A stretch of DNA of 64,000 nucleotides from an uncultured Myxococcales bacterium. Lineage in GTDB: Bacteria; Myxococcota_A; UBA9042. Positions 17,984-25,805 of the stretch are shown in pieces (positions within the stretch are counted from its first letter, which is position 1; each line of letters starts with the position of its first letter). The stretch covers positions 48,346 through 112,345 of the forward strand of contig CAISBR010000054.1 of NCBI GenBank assembly GCA_903883645.1, given 5' to 3'. The notes beneath the pieces are model-generated. The model saw nothing but the letters and a program-made list of their open reading frames with translations. It was not told where the DNA came from and did no database searches. Both the position numbers and the translations under genes were made by a program.

Positions 17984-20617
17984 ATGGCGACTAGTACCAC
18001 TTTGCGCGTTACGAGCATGACGTGTGGCCACTGCGAAGGCCGCGTTGTTAAAGCTCTAAAGGCCATTCCCGGCGTCAGCGATGCCCGCGCCAGCCACACG
18101 GCGCAAACGGCCGAAGCCGTCCACGACGGCAGCGTAGCGCGCGGCGACCTACAAAAAGCTATTGAAGTAGCGGGTTACGAGGTTGAAGGCGACGACGCCG
18201 AGCCCAACATACGCCCGTCTGCCCCGTCACCCGACGCGGCAGACGTTGCACAACCTGTTGAAGCACAAGATGAACTGAGCACGCTGAAGCTGAGCGTGGG
18301 CGGCATGACCTGCGCGGCTTGTGTGCGCGCGATCGAGGGCACTCTGCAGTCGCTGCCAGGGGTGAGCGAGGCCTCGGTCGATCTCGTGCTCGAGAGGGCG
18401 CAAGTCCGCTTCTGGCCTGGGCAAACCGACGCACGTTCGCTGATAGCGGCGGTGGCTGAGCTGGGTTACGGCGTGCGACCGGCGGCCCAGGGCTGGGCGG
18501 AGCGCCTAGCCGACCGCGACGAGCCATCCGCACCCCTGGCACCGATTTTATTCAGTATGTCTGTCGGCTTACTGACCATGCTGCTGGGCATGCCACTCAT
18601 GGGCGAAATGGGGCCTGGCCACGCCCACGGCTCGGCGATGACGGCAATGGCCAAGCTGGATGCGCTGTTGCAGAGAGCGCTGCCCTGGCTCTATGCCATC
18701 AATCACGACGGGCTGCGGTGGGTTCTGCTGCTGCTGTGTACGGCGGTGGTGCTCGGGCCGGCGCGGACATTTTTCGTAAGAGCCCGCGCGGCCTTGCGCC
18801 ACGGCAGCGGCGACATGAATGTGCTGGTGGCGCTGGGCACGGGCTCGGCGTGGCTGGCCAGTGCGGCGGCAACGATAGCTCCTGACTTGCTTGAACGACT
18901 GCAGATCCCCGCCCAGACCTGGTTCGACGCCGTGCCGTGGGTGCCCGGGCTAGTGCTGCTGGGGCGCTACCTCGAAGGGCGAGCGCGGCGGCGCACCCAT
19001 GCCAGCCTGCAGGCGCTGGTGAGCTTGCAACCTCGCACCGCGACTCGGCTTGAAGGGGATACACCGCGCGAGATCGCGGTCGACGAACTGCTGCCCGGCG
19101 ATCGTGTTCTCGTCGCGGCGGGTACGCGCATTCCGTGCGACGGCAAGGTCGAGGCGGGGCAGAGCGGCGTCGACGAGTCGATGCTGACCGGCGAGGCCGT
19201 GCCCGTGCTGCGGCGGCCTGGCGATCGCCTGGTGGGGGGCACCCTAGCTCTCGACGGAGCGCTGACGCTGCGGGCCACGCAAGTTGGCGAAGACTCTACA
19301 CTTGCCCACATTGTGAGTCAGATCGAAGCGGCGCAAGCGTCGAAACCCCAGCTGCAGCGGCTGGCCGACCGCTGGGCGGCGCGGTTTGTGCCGATTGTCC
19401 TCGTGGTGGCACTACTTACAGCCGTGCTGTGGCTGGCTCTGGGGCCGACGCCGGCGCTGGGGCGGGCGCTTGTGGCGGCTTTGAGTGTGATTATCGTCGC
19501 TTGCCCATGCGCGATGGGCCTCGCGGTACCCACTGCGGTGATGGTGGCCATCGGGCGGGCGGCGCGTGCCGGCCTGCTGGTGCGCTCGGGGGCCGCGCTC
19601 GAGACGGGGCACCGCATAGATACTGTGATTTTCGACAAAACGGGCACGGTGACCACAGGGCAACCGAGCGTGGTGGCGGTGCGCTGGATCAGCCCAAGTA
19701 TCGATGAATCGAAGGGTTGGGCGATGACGGCGGCGGTCGAGCGCGCCAGCACGCACCCGTTGGCGCAGGCGATTGCGAAGTGGCAGCTACAGCAGCAAAG
19801 TCCCGAAAATGCCCCACTGCCAGTGCTGGCACACGACGCACGCGTGACGGCTGGCCAGGGGGTGCAAGCACGCGTAGATTCACATCTTTTGGCGGTTGGC
19901 GCCGTCGATTGGCTGGCGAGCCAGGGCGACACTAGCCAGCTGTTGACGCTGCGGCATCAGGAGCCGGCCGCCACGTCGCTTGTGGGCGTGGTCATCGATC
20001 AAAAACTGTGCGGTGTGGTTTGGCTGCGCGACGAGGTCCGCCCCGAAATGCCCGAAGTGGTCCGCGAGTTGCACAAGCTGGGCGCGCGCGTACACCTGCT
20101 CAGCGGCGATCGCACCGCGGCGGTTCAAGCTGCGGCCGAGGCGATCGGTGCGGATGCCTGGACCTCAGCGGCTACGCCAATCGATAAGACCCGCCTAGTC
20201 GAGCAGTTGCGAGCTAGCGGTCAGCGCGTCGCGATGGTCGGCGATGGCATCAACGACGCTCCAGCCCTGGCGGCTGCCGATCTGTCGATTGCCATGGGTG
20301 GCGGCACCGAAGTAGCGGCCGGGCAAGCGGATGTGACCCTTTTGGGCAGCGACTTGCGGGCGATTTTGGCACTACTCGACCTAGCCCAGCAAACCCGCAA
20401 AATTCTTGTGCAAAATCTGGGCTGGGCCTTTGGCTACAACTTGTTGGGTATTCCCTTAGCGGCTGGGGTGTTGTATCCCTGGACGGGCGACATGCCGTCG
20501 CCGGTGCTCGCGAGTGCCGCGATGGCGTTGTCGTCGGTGAGCGTCGTCAGCAATTCGCTGCGGCTGCAGCGCTGGAAGCCCCCGACATTCTTGGCGAATC
20601 GGAGTCTAAAATCATGA
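17984..20617 (+). CDS. copA: Copper-exporting P1B-type ATPase CopA
   Basis: 877 aa from ATG at 17984. Two N-terminal heavy-metal domains carry MTCGHC (Cys14, Cys17) and MTCAAC (Cys110, Cys113). Transmembrane helices follow, with the ion-path CPC (507-509), phosphorylation Asp551 in 'DKTGT', and '[20 protein letters not shown]' near 750. The CPC type with these metal domains indicates Cu(I) transport out of the cytoplasm. A short His/Met-rich loop sits near the first helices. The gene overlaps the DUF3347 lipoprotein by 4 bp, so copper export and a periplasmic copper-binding partner are coupled. Expected also to feed the cytochrome oxidase made from 51.6-62.5 kb. Confidence 0.95.
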   Translation: MATSTTLRVTSMTCGHCEGRVVKALKAIPGVSDARASHTAQTAEAVHDGSVARGDLQKAIEVAGYEVEGDDAEPNIRPSAPSPDAADVAQPVEAQDELSTLKLSVGGMTCAACVRAIEGTLQSLPGVSEASVDLVLERAQVRFWPGQTDARSLIAAVAELGYGVRPAAQGWAERLADRDEPSAPLAPILFSMSVGLLTMLLGMPLMGEMGPGHAHGSAMTAMAKLDALLQRALPWLYAINHDGLRWVLLLLCTAVVLGPARTFFVRARAALRHGSGDMNVLVALGTGSAWLASAAATIAPDLLERLQIPAQTWFDAVPWVPGLVLLGRYLEGRARRRTHASLQALVSLQPRTATRLEGDTPREIAVDELLPGDRVLVAAGTRIPCDGKVEAGQSGVDESMLTGEAVPVLRRPGDRLVGGTLALDGALTLRATQVGEDSTLAHIVSQIEAAQASKPQLQRLADRWAARFVPIVLVVALLTAVLWLALGPTPALGRALVAALSVIIVACPCAMGLAVPTAVMVAIGRAARAGLLVRSGAALETGHRIDTVIFDKTGTVTTGQPSVVAVRWISPSIDESKGWAMTAAVERASTHPLAQAIAKWQLQQQSPENAPLPVLAHDARVTAGQGVQARVDSHLLAVGAVDWLASQGDTSQLLTLRHQEPAATSLVGVVIDQKLCGVVWLRDEVRPEMPEVVRELHKLGARVHLLSGDRTAAVQAAAEAIGADAWTSAATPIDKTRLVEQLRASGQRVAMVGDGINDAPALAAADLSIAMGGGTEVAAGQADVTLLGSDLRAILALLDLAQQTRKILVQNLGWAFGYNLLGIPLAAGVLYPWTGDMPSPVLASAAMALSSVSVVSNSLRLQRWKPPTFLANRSLKS

Positions 20618-21165
20618 AAGTTTTTGGTGTGACTGTTGCTGCTTTGGTCTTGGGTGCGGCGTGCTCAAAGCCCGCTCCGCCCCCCGCTGTGGCAGCTGCC
20701 CCCGAGCCCGCCAAAGTGGCTGAAGTTCCTCGTATCGAGCAGGACTCGCCGCGCTTGCGGGCTGCACAAGACGCGATCTCGGCCTATGGCAAGGTGCGCG
20801 CCGCTTTGGCTGCCGACGACCTGGCGAATGCCAAAGTCGCCGCTGGCGCTGCTGGAGCAAGTCTGGCCGCCGCCGCCACCGCCCTGCCCACTGCCGCAAC
20901 CGAGCTGCAAGGTGTACAGACCAAGCTGACCGCCGTGGCCGGAGCCGCCGACATACACGGGGCGCGCGAAGCATTTGGCGAGGCATCGAAGGCGATGATC
21001 GCTGCGGTCTCCACCGACAAAGCCCTGCAAACTGGCTTGGTTTGCTACCGTTGCCCCATGACCAAGACATACCAAAAGTGGCTGCAGACCGGCGACGAGA
21101 TGGGCAACCCGTACTACGGTGCCGAGATGCTGCACTGCGGCGGCAAGGTGCGAATCGCCCCGTGA
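20614..21165 (+). CDS. DUF3347-type copper-site lipoprotein
   Basis: 183 aa; ATG at 20614 overlaps the copA stop (ATGA). Signal with lipobox GAAC (lipidated Cys17). A helical-bundle region (about 45-145) leads to the C-terminal signature '[15 protein letters not shown]' followed by 'NPYYG' and 'MLHCGG', which is the DUF3347 pattern also found at the end of some CusB-like proteins. Its Cys/Met residues are plausible copper ligands (family inference). Tight coupling to copA suggests it accepts or buffers copper on the periplasmic side. GTGA overlap with the following amidohydrolase. Confidence 0.8.
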   Translation: MKVFGVTVAALVLGAACSKPAPPPAVAAAPEPAKVAEVPRIEQDSPRLRAAQDAISAYGKVRAALAADDLANAKVAAGAAGASLAAAATALPTAATELQGVQTKLTAVAGAADIHGAREAFGEASKAMIAAVSTDKALQTGLVCYRCPMTKTYQKWLQTGDEMGNPYYGAEMLHCGGKVRIAP

Positions 21166-22487
21166 AACGTCTGTCTTTGCTAGTATTTGTGATAATGGCC
21201 CTGGTTCAGGCCGCGCCGGCCCTCGCAATGCCGCCCGGAGCGGCGAATCCGCCGGTGCTTCTGCGCCACGCGACGTTGTGGCCCGGGACCGGTGCCGTGC
21301 TGCCCGATACCGATTTGCTTTTGCAGAATGGGCATATCGCGGCCATTGGCAAAGACTTGCCGCTGCCGGCTGGGGCGAACGCGATCGAGGCGAAGGGGCG
21401 CATTATCACGCCGGGCTTGGTCGATATGCACTCGCACTTGGGGGTGTACGCATCGCCGACTAGCCGTGCCCACGCCGACGGCAACGAGATGACCGCGCCG
21501 ACCACCCCATTCTTGCGGGCGATTGACTCGTTCGACCCCGAGGATGCGGCGATCGCTCGGGGCGTAGCGGGCGGCGTCACCACCTCGCTGATTCTGCCCG
21601 GCAGCGGCAACTTGATGGGTGGACAAGCCTTGTATATCAAGCTATTTGGTCACACCGTCGCCGAGATGCAGATTCCAGGCGCGCCCCGGGCGCTCAAGTG
21701 GGCGTTAGGTGAAAATCCCAAGCGGGTTTATGGTGGTCGCGGCCAGTTGCCGATGTCGCGCATGGGTAGCGCTTGGGCCATCCGCCAAAAGCTGAACGAG
21801 GCGCAAGAGGTGCAAGACAGTCAGCAGCGCTGGGACAAAGAGGTGGCGCACACCACGGCGCGGCCAAATCGACCCGATCTTGAGCCGTTGCAAGCCCTAC
21901 TGCGCGGCGAGGCTCTGCTGCAGGTGCATTGCTACGAGGTGCACGACATCGAGACCTTGGTGCGGCTGTCCGAGGAATTCCACTTTAAGGTCGCCGCAAT
22001 TCACCATGCGCTCGAGGCGTGGAAGGTGCCGCAGCTGCTGCGCGAGCACCACATTGGCGTAGCGACGTTTGCCGACCTGTGGGGCTTTAAGATGGAGGCC
22101 TACGATGCCTCGGTGCACGCGCCCGCAATTCTGCAAGCGGCAGGCGTACTTCTCGCCCTAAAGACCGACCATCCAGTGGTCGAATCGCGCGATCTGATGA
22201 ACGAAGCGGCCAAGGCCCACCACTACGGCCTGGCTGAGCAAGCGGCCCTCGCGGCAGTGACGCGCAACCCTGCGCAGGCTATAGGTTTACTCGACCGCAT
22301 TGGCACGCTCGAAGTTGGCAAAGAGGCCGACGTGGTGGTGTGGCCCGGCTCACCGCTGACCCTGGGGGCACGACCAGAGCGCGTGTTTATCCAAGGCGTT
22401 CAAGTCGTGGGCGATGGCAAGAACTTGCAGGCCGCCTGGAGCCAAGCCGTCCATCCAACGGCGGGAGTGTGCGGATGCGAAGACTAA
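21162..22487 (+). CDS. Exported metal-dependent amidohydrolase (complete active site)
   Basis: 441 aa. The GTG at 21162 overlaps the preceding stop (GTGA) and begins a Sec signal peptide ending near 'APALAMPP'. Amidohydrolase superfamily TIM barrel with 'GLVDMHSHLG' (His90, His92), His256 in 'QVHCYEVHD', His281/282 in 'IHHAL' and Asp336 in 'KTDHPV', so the metal centre appears intact. Imidazolonepropionase- or dipeptidase-like exported amidohydrolases are the nearest groups; the substrate is unknown. It overlaps the next, degenerate paralogue by 13 bp, indicating they are made together. Confidence 0.85.
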   Translation: MKRLSLLVFVIMALVQAAPALAMPPGAANPPVLLRHATLWPGTGAVLPDTDLLLQNGHIAAIGKDLPLPAGANAIEAKGRIITPGLVDMHSHLGVYASPTSRAHADGNEMTAPTTPFLRAIDSFDPEDAAIARGVAGGVTTSLILPGSGNLMGGQALYIKLFGHTVAEMQIPGAPRALKWALGENPKRVYGGRGQLPMSRMGSAWAIRQKLNEAQEVQDSQQRWDKEVAHTTARPNRPDLEPLQALLRGEALLQVHCYEVHDIETLVRLSEEFHFKVAAIHHALEAWKVPQLLREHHIGVATFADLWGFKMEAYDASVHAPAILQAAGVLLALKTDHPVVESRDLMNEAAKAHHYGLAEQAALAAVTRNPAQAIGLLDRIGTLEVGKEADVVVWPGSPLTLGARPERVFIQGVQVVGDGKNLQAAWSQAVHPTAGVCGCED

Positions 22488-23746
22488 TTCTCGCCGCATT
22501 GCTACTCCCGGCACCCGCCCTGGCTAGCGAGACGCTGCTGCGTGGCCTGACTATGCACCTGCCTGCGGCCGAGATCGTGTTGCATAACGCCGAGATTCTG
22601 ATCGACAGCACGGGTTCGGTCCGTTGCCTGAGCGGCGAAGCGCCGCGGCTACCCGTCTTTGCGCAGGCCAAGCCGTGCCACGAGGGGGCGACCGAGCCCA
22701 TTATTATTGATTTTGCAGGGAAAGGTGTGGCGATTCCCAACCTGATCGAGCCGCTGACCCACCTTGGCCTCCTCGAAGTCGACGCCGAGGACGAGTCGAC
22801 CGACGGTGCGACAGGCAAGCTCGCCAACACCGCACAAATACGAGCGATCGACGGCGTCCGCAGCAACAGCCGGGCCATTGTAGCGGCGCAGCAGGCGGGC
22901 GTGGGCATCGCAGTCGTGTACCCGCTGGGCAACGGCCTGGTGACCGGCCAGAGCGCCGCGCTGCGCACCTGTGGTGGCGGCATCGATCAAGCGATAATTC
23001 GGTCGCCTATCGCCGTGCACGCTCGCATCGGCCACGAGGTCAAACACGACGACCTGCTCACCGGCTCGCGGTCGGGGCAGCTCGCCCAGCTGCGCAGCCT
23101 GCTTGGCCAAGCACAGCGCCTGGCCAAGGCCCAGAAAAGCAAAGTAAAAGGTACACCTGCCGAAGAGCAGTCCCTGCAGCAGCTACGCGACGATGCCAGC
23201 CTGCAGCCCCTCGTCGAAGTGATGGCCGGGCGACTGCCACTGCTGGTCTACGCGGATAATGCCGATGATATTGCCGCTGTTTTGCGCTTGCAGCGGGAGC
23301 TTGGCTTTCGTCTGCAGATCGCCGGCGGCGCGGAGGCCTACCTCGTCGCCACGGAGCTCGCCGCGCAGCATGTGCCCGTGATTCTGACGCCGGTAGTGGC
23401 GAGACCCAATGATTTTGCGCATTTACGTGCCGTCGACGATGCGGCGCTGCGGCTGCAGCAGGCAGGGGTCGAACTGCTGATCGCCAGCGACGACACCCAC
23501 AATGTCCGCAACTTGCGCTGGAATTTGGGCTTGGTTGTGCATCAGGGCGTGCCGTGGGCGGCGGCCTTGCGTATGGCCACCGTCGACGCGGCGCGCGTGC
23601 TCGGTCTCGAACCAAGTGTAGTCGCCATTGCGCCGGGGCTGCCCGCCAACTTCACAGTTTTTGACGGAGATCCGCTGACTTACGACGGCCATGTCGTATG
23701 GACGAGCTGTGGCGGAACCCTTTGGCCGCAGCCGCAGCAGCGTTGA
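22475..23746 (+). CDS. Exported amidohydrolase-like protein lacking metal ligands
   Basis: 423 aa. ATG at 22475 lies inside the end of the previous gene, with GGGAG upstream; it begins a Sec signal (ends 'APALASET'). The fold follows the upstream amidohydrolase: composite beta part, 'PNLIEPLTHLGLLEV', then an 'LLVYADNADDI' strand, and the C-terminal 'VDAARVLGL' block typical of the superfamily. The HxH motif is L-T-H, the bridging strand His is Tyr, the IHH motif is replaced by 'IAGGAEAY', so at most one or two ligands remain ('ASDDTH'). It looks like a pseudoenzyme partner of the upstream gene, probably as a hetero-oligomer. Confidence 0.8.
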   Translation: MRRLILAALLLPAPALASETLLRGLTMHLPAAEIVLHNAEILIDSTGSVRCLSGEAPRLPVFAQAKPCHEGATEPIIIDFAGKGVAIPNLIEPLTHLGLLEVDAEDESTDGATGKLANTAQIRAIDGVRSNSRAIVAAQQAGVGIAVVYPLGNGLVTGQSAALRTCGGGIDQAIIRSPIAVHARIGHEVKHDDLLTGSRSGQLAQLRSLLGQAQRLAKAQKSKVKGTPAEEQSLQQLRDDASLQPLVEVMAGRLPLLVYADNADDIAAVLRLQRELGFRLQIAGGAEAYLVATELAAQHVPVILTPVVARPNDFAHLRAVDDAALRLQQAGVELLIASDDTHNVRNLRWNLGLVVHQGVPWAAALRMATVDAARVLGLEPSVVAIAPGLPANFTVFDGDPLTYDGHVVWTSCGGTLWPQPQQR

Positions 23747-23771
23747 CCAAAACCGCAGAACTGCCTAATCT
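23743..23771 (+). promoter_or_regulatory. Sigma70-type promoter candidate for the HiPIP gene
   Basis: TTGACC at 23743-23748 (overlapping the previous stop codon), a 17-bp spacer and TAATCT at 23766-23771. Each hexamer differs from consensus by one or two bases and the spacing is ideal. It lies 114 bp before the HiPIP ATG, so HiPIP can be expressed independently of copA. Confidence 0.6.
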
Positions 23772-23884
23772 AGCGCCCCGTGGCCATGGTCGGCAGGCGC
23801 GCCAGTGAAGCCCGCCACTACACCGATGACCACCGCCAACTGCTCATGCAACCTGGCCGAACCAGGGGCTATTCAAGGAGAACA

Positions 23885-24196
23885 ATGAATTCGAATCTCT
23901 CGCGTCGCGGCTTTCTGACTCGTCTGGGCGTTGGCGCCTTGGTCGTGGGTGGCTCGGCCGCCCTGGCCGCTTGTGGCAAGTCGGGCGGTGGCGATGCCCA
24001 GTGTAAGGACCCCACCGGCGCCAGCGACGCACTGCGTAAGCAGAACGAATACGCTGACAAAGCTGTCGATGCCACCAAGAAGTGCTCGGGTTGCGCCCTG
24101 TACGTCGCCGATGCGGCCTGCGGCAAGTGCACCCTGTTCCAGAGCACCCCGGTTAGCGCCGAGGGCGGCTGCAAGGCCTGGGCGAAGAAGGCATAA
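23885..24196 (+). CDS. hip: High-potential iron-sulfur protein (HiPIP), Tat-exported, probable lipoprotein
   Basis: 103 aa; AAGGAG precedes the ATG. The N terminus has a twin-arginine signal ('SRRGFL') and its hydrophobic stretch ends LAAC (Cys30), which reads as a lipobox. The mature part carries C-x2-C (67, 70), Cys82 and Cys96 with spacing close to known HiPIPs (C-x2-C, x11, C, x13, C), which bind one [4Fe-4S] cluster and shuttle electrons at high potential. Cys40 and Cys79 are extra. HiPIP can reduce cytochrome oxidases, so it may feed the caa3 oxidase encoded later in the window. A strong terminator follows. Confidence 0.88.
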   Translation: MNSNLSRRGFLTRLGVGALVVGGSAALAACGKSGGGDAQCKDPTGASDALRKQNEYADKAVDATKKCSGCALYVADAACGKCTLFQSTPVSAEGGCKAWAKKA

Positions 24197-24222
24197 TGCC
24201 CCGCAGGCTCTAGCAAAACGCA

Positions 24223-24269
24223 CCAAGCGCCCGGTCGCTCCCTGTGGACGATCGGGCGCTTGGCGTTTT
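24223..24269 (+). terminator. Rho-independent terminator after HiPIP
   Basis: A 15-bp stem (24223-24237 with 24249-24263; one G.U pair, otherwise perfect) with an 11-nt loop and a following GTTTTA run. It ends the copA-to-HiPIP plus-strand block and lies between convergent genes, so it could also work for the minus strand. Confidence 0.85.
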
Positions 24270-24294
24270 AGCGGATAGTACTATCGCCTGACAG

Positions 24295-25791
24295 CTACGG
24301 GCAGGCCCCGCCCACGGTCAACTCGTCGACCAAAAAGCCCAGCTTCTGCTTGTTCGACGTGTCCCACTTGACCTCGTCGAACCAAATTTTGAGCTTGACC
24401 GCCTTGCCTCCCAGCGTCGCGGGCATGGCGAGCTGCTGGTGCAGCCACTTGGCGCCGGTGGTACCGGTATTCAAGTCCTTGTTCTTACTCCACAGATTCG
24501 CCAGCACGGCCCCCGTCTGCGGGTCGACCGCATCGATACCGGCCTGATGGATGGCGGCGCCCGGCGACACATCGAGCAGCACCCAAAAATCGAGCGTCGG
24601 CGCTTGCGGCAGCGTCAACACAGGGCTCAAAGCCGCGCCCTTATTCGGGTTTTGGTCTTCAAACGACGTCTGCCCGGGCACGCCGTAGCGCAAACAGCCG
24701 GCGCCGGCCACCTTCGTCAGGGTGCCAAAGTGGAAGTATACGGTTTTGCTCGATTGTTCTACGGTCCAGCCGTTCAAGCTTGTGTCGTCGAAGTGGTTCC
24801 ACACGTGCGTGCCGCTGCCCACGGCCTTTTGCGAAACACACAGTTGCGCCTCGCACAGGTCGACCATGCAGGCCACGTTTTTGGCGCACTGACTGTCGCC
24901 GCTGCAGCAGCCGAGCATCTTGCCAGGTGCGCTGTAACTACAGAATTCACCAGAGCAAGTACCCACCGCGCACGCGTTGCTGGTGCAGCCCTGGCCGCCT
25001 GGGCACGCGGTGGCCAAGCCCTTCCAGACGTGGGTGCACTTGCCGGCTTTGCACGCGTCGGTGCTGTCGTCGTTGCCGTCGGTGCACTCGCCGTCGTTCA
25101 GGCAGCAGTTGACCGCAGGGGGGTGTAAGCACACACCGCCACTGCACAAATCCTGGGTGCATGGCTTGCCGTCGTTGCACTCCTTGTCGGCGGTGCAGCA
25201 CACGCCCTTGGGCGTCCAGGTGCACTTGCCATTGGTGCACGCGTCGGTGGTGCAGTCGCTGCCGTCTTCGCAGTCGCCCAACGTGGCGCAGCAGGCAAAG
25301 ATCGGATCGTGCTTGCACGTGCCGTCAGGTAAACAGGTTTCTAGCGTGCAGCTGTCCTTGTCGTCGCAGTCGGCGGTCACGGTGCAGCCGGTCGACTTGT
25401 CAAAGCACGTGTAGGTAAAGCTGTTGCAGCCCTGCTTGGCGCCGCAGTCCTCGTCTTTGGCGCACTGAAAGCCTTTGCAAATGCCCTTGTAGCAGTAATA
25501 CGGCACGGCACCGGGCTCGGGGCTGGCTGCGTTGCACTCACTGTCGGCCGTGCAGGTTTTGTCGCCGCAGTTGCCGGCTTTGCACGCCATCCACGGGTCG
25601 CAAGGGGGGTCACACACCCCTGGATCTACAGACGAATCGTCAACGGCATCCGCACCACCCTGCGTGTCGACGGCGACCGTGTCGGTACTGCTGCCCGTTT
25701 GCACATCGTCGCTGCTCGCCGTCGCTTGTTCGCAGCCAGCGGCCAACAAGCACGCCGACAACCATAAACCCCATGTTTTTGCTCGCATCAT
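24295..25791 (-). CDS. Large cysteine-rich repeat lipoprotein with C-terminal beta-sandwich-like domain
   Basis: 498 aa; ATG at 25791 (a second ATG follows directly) with AAGGGG upstream. Lipobox AAGC (Cys20), then an Asp/Ser/Thr-rich stalk. Residues about 58-330 hold many Cys (over 40) in repeated units such as 'CCxxDxxCxDGxxCTxDxCxxGxC', the kind of Dickkopf/myxobacterial disulfide repeat found on cell surfaces. The last ~170 residues lack Cys until the end and include 'HFDDTSLNGWTVEQ' and 'PTLDFWVLLDV', consistent with a jelly-roll carbohydrate- or protein-binding domain. Likely a surface adhesion or recognition protein; the ligand is unknown. Starts 14 bp after the S9 peptidase stop on the same strand. 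Confidence 0.75.
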   Translation of the reverse strand: MMRAKTWGLWLSACLLAAGCEQATASSDDVQTGSSTDTVAVDTQGGADAVDDSSVDPGVCDPPCDPWMACKAGNCGDKTCTADSECNAASPEPGAVPYYCYKGICKGFQCAKDEDCGAKQGCNSFTYTCFDKSTGCTVTADCDDKDSCTLETCLPDGTCKHDPIFACCATLGDCEDGSDCTTDACTNGKCTWTPKGVCCTADKECNDGKPCTQDLCSGGVCLHPPAVNCCLNDGECTDGNDDSTDACKAGKCTHVWKGLATACPGGQGCTSNACAVGTCSGEFCSYSAPGKMLGCCSGDSQCAKNVACMVDLCEAQLCVSQKAVGSGTHVWNHFDDTSLNGWTVEQSSKTVYFHFGTLTKVAGAGCLRYGVPGQTSFEDQNPNKGAALSPVLTLPQAPTLDFWVLLDVSPGAAIHQAGIDAVDPQTGAVLANLWSKNKDLNTGTTGAKWLHQQLAMPATLGGKAVKLKIWFDEVKWDTSNKQKLGFLVDELTVGGACP

Positions 25792-25805
25792 TGCCCCTTA
25801 CCCGC

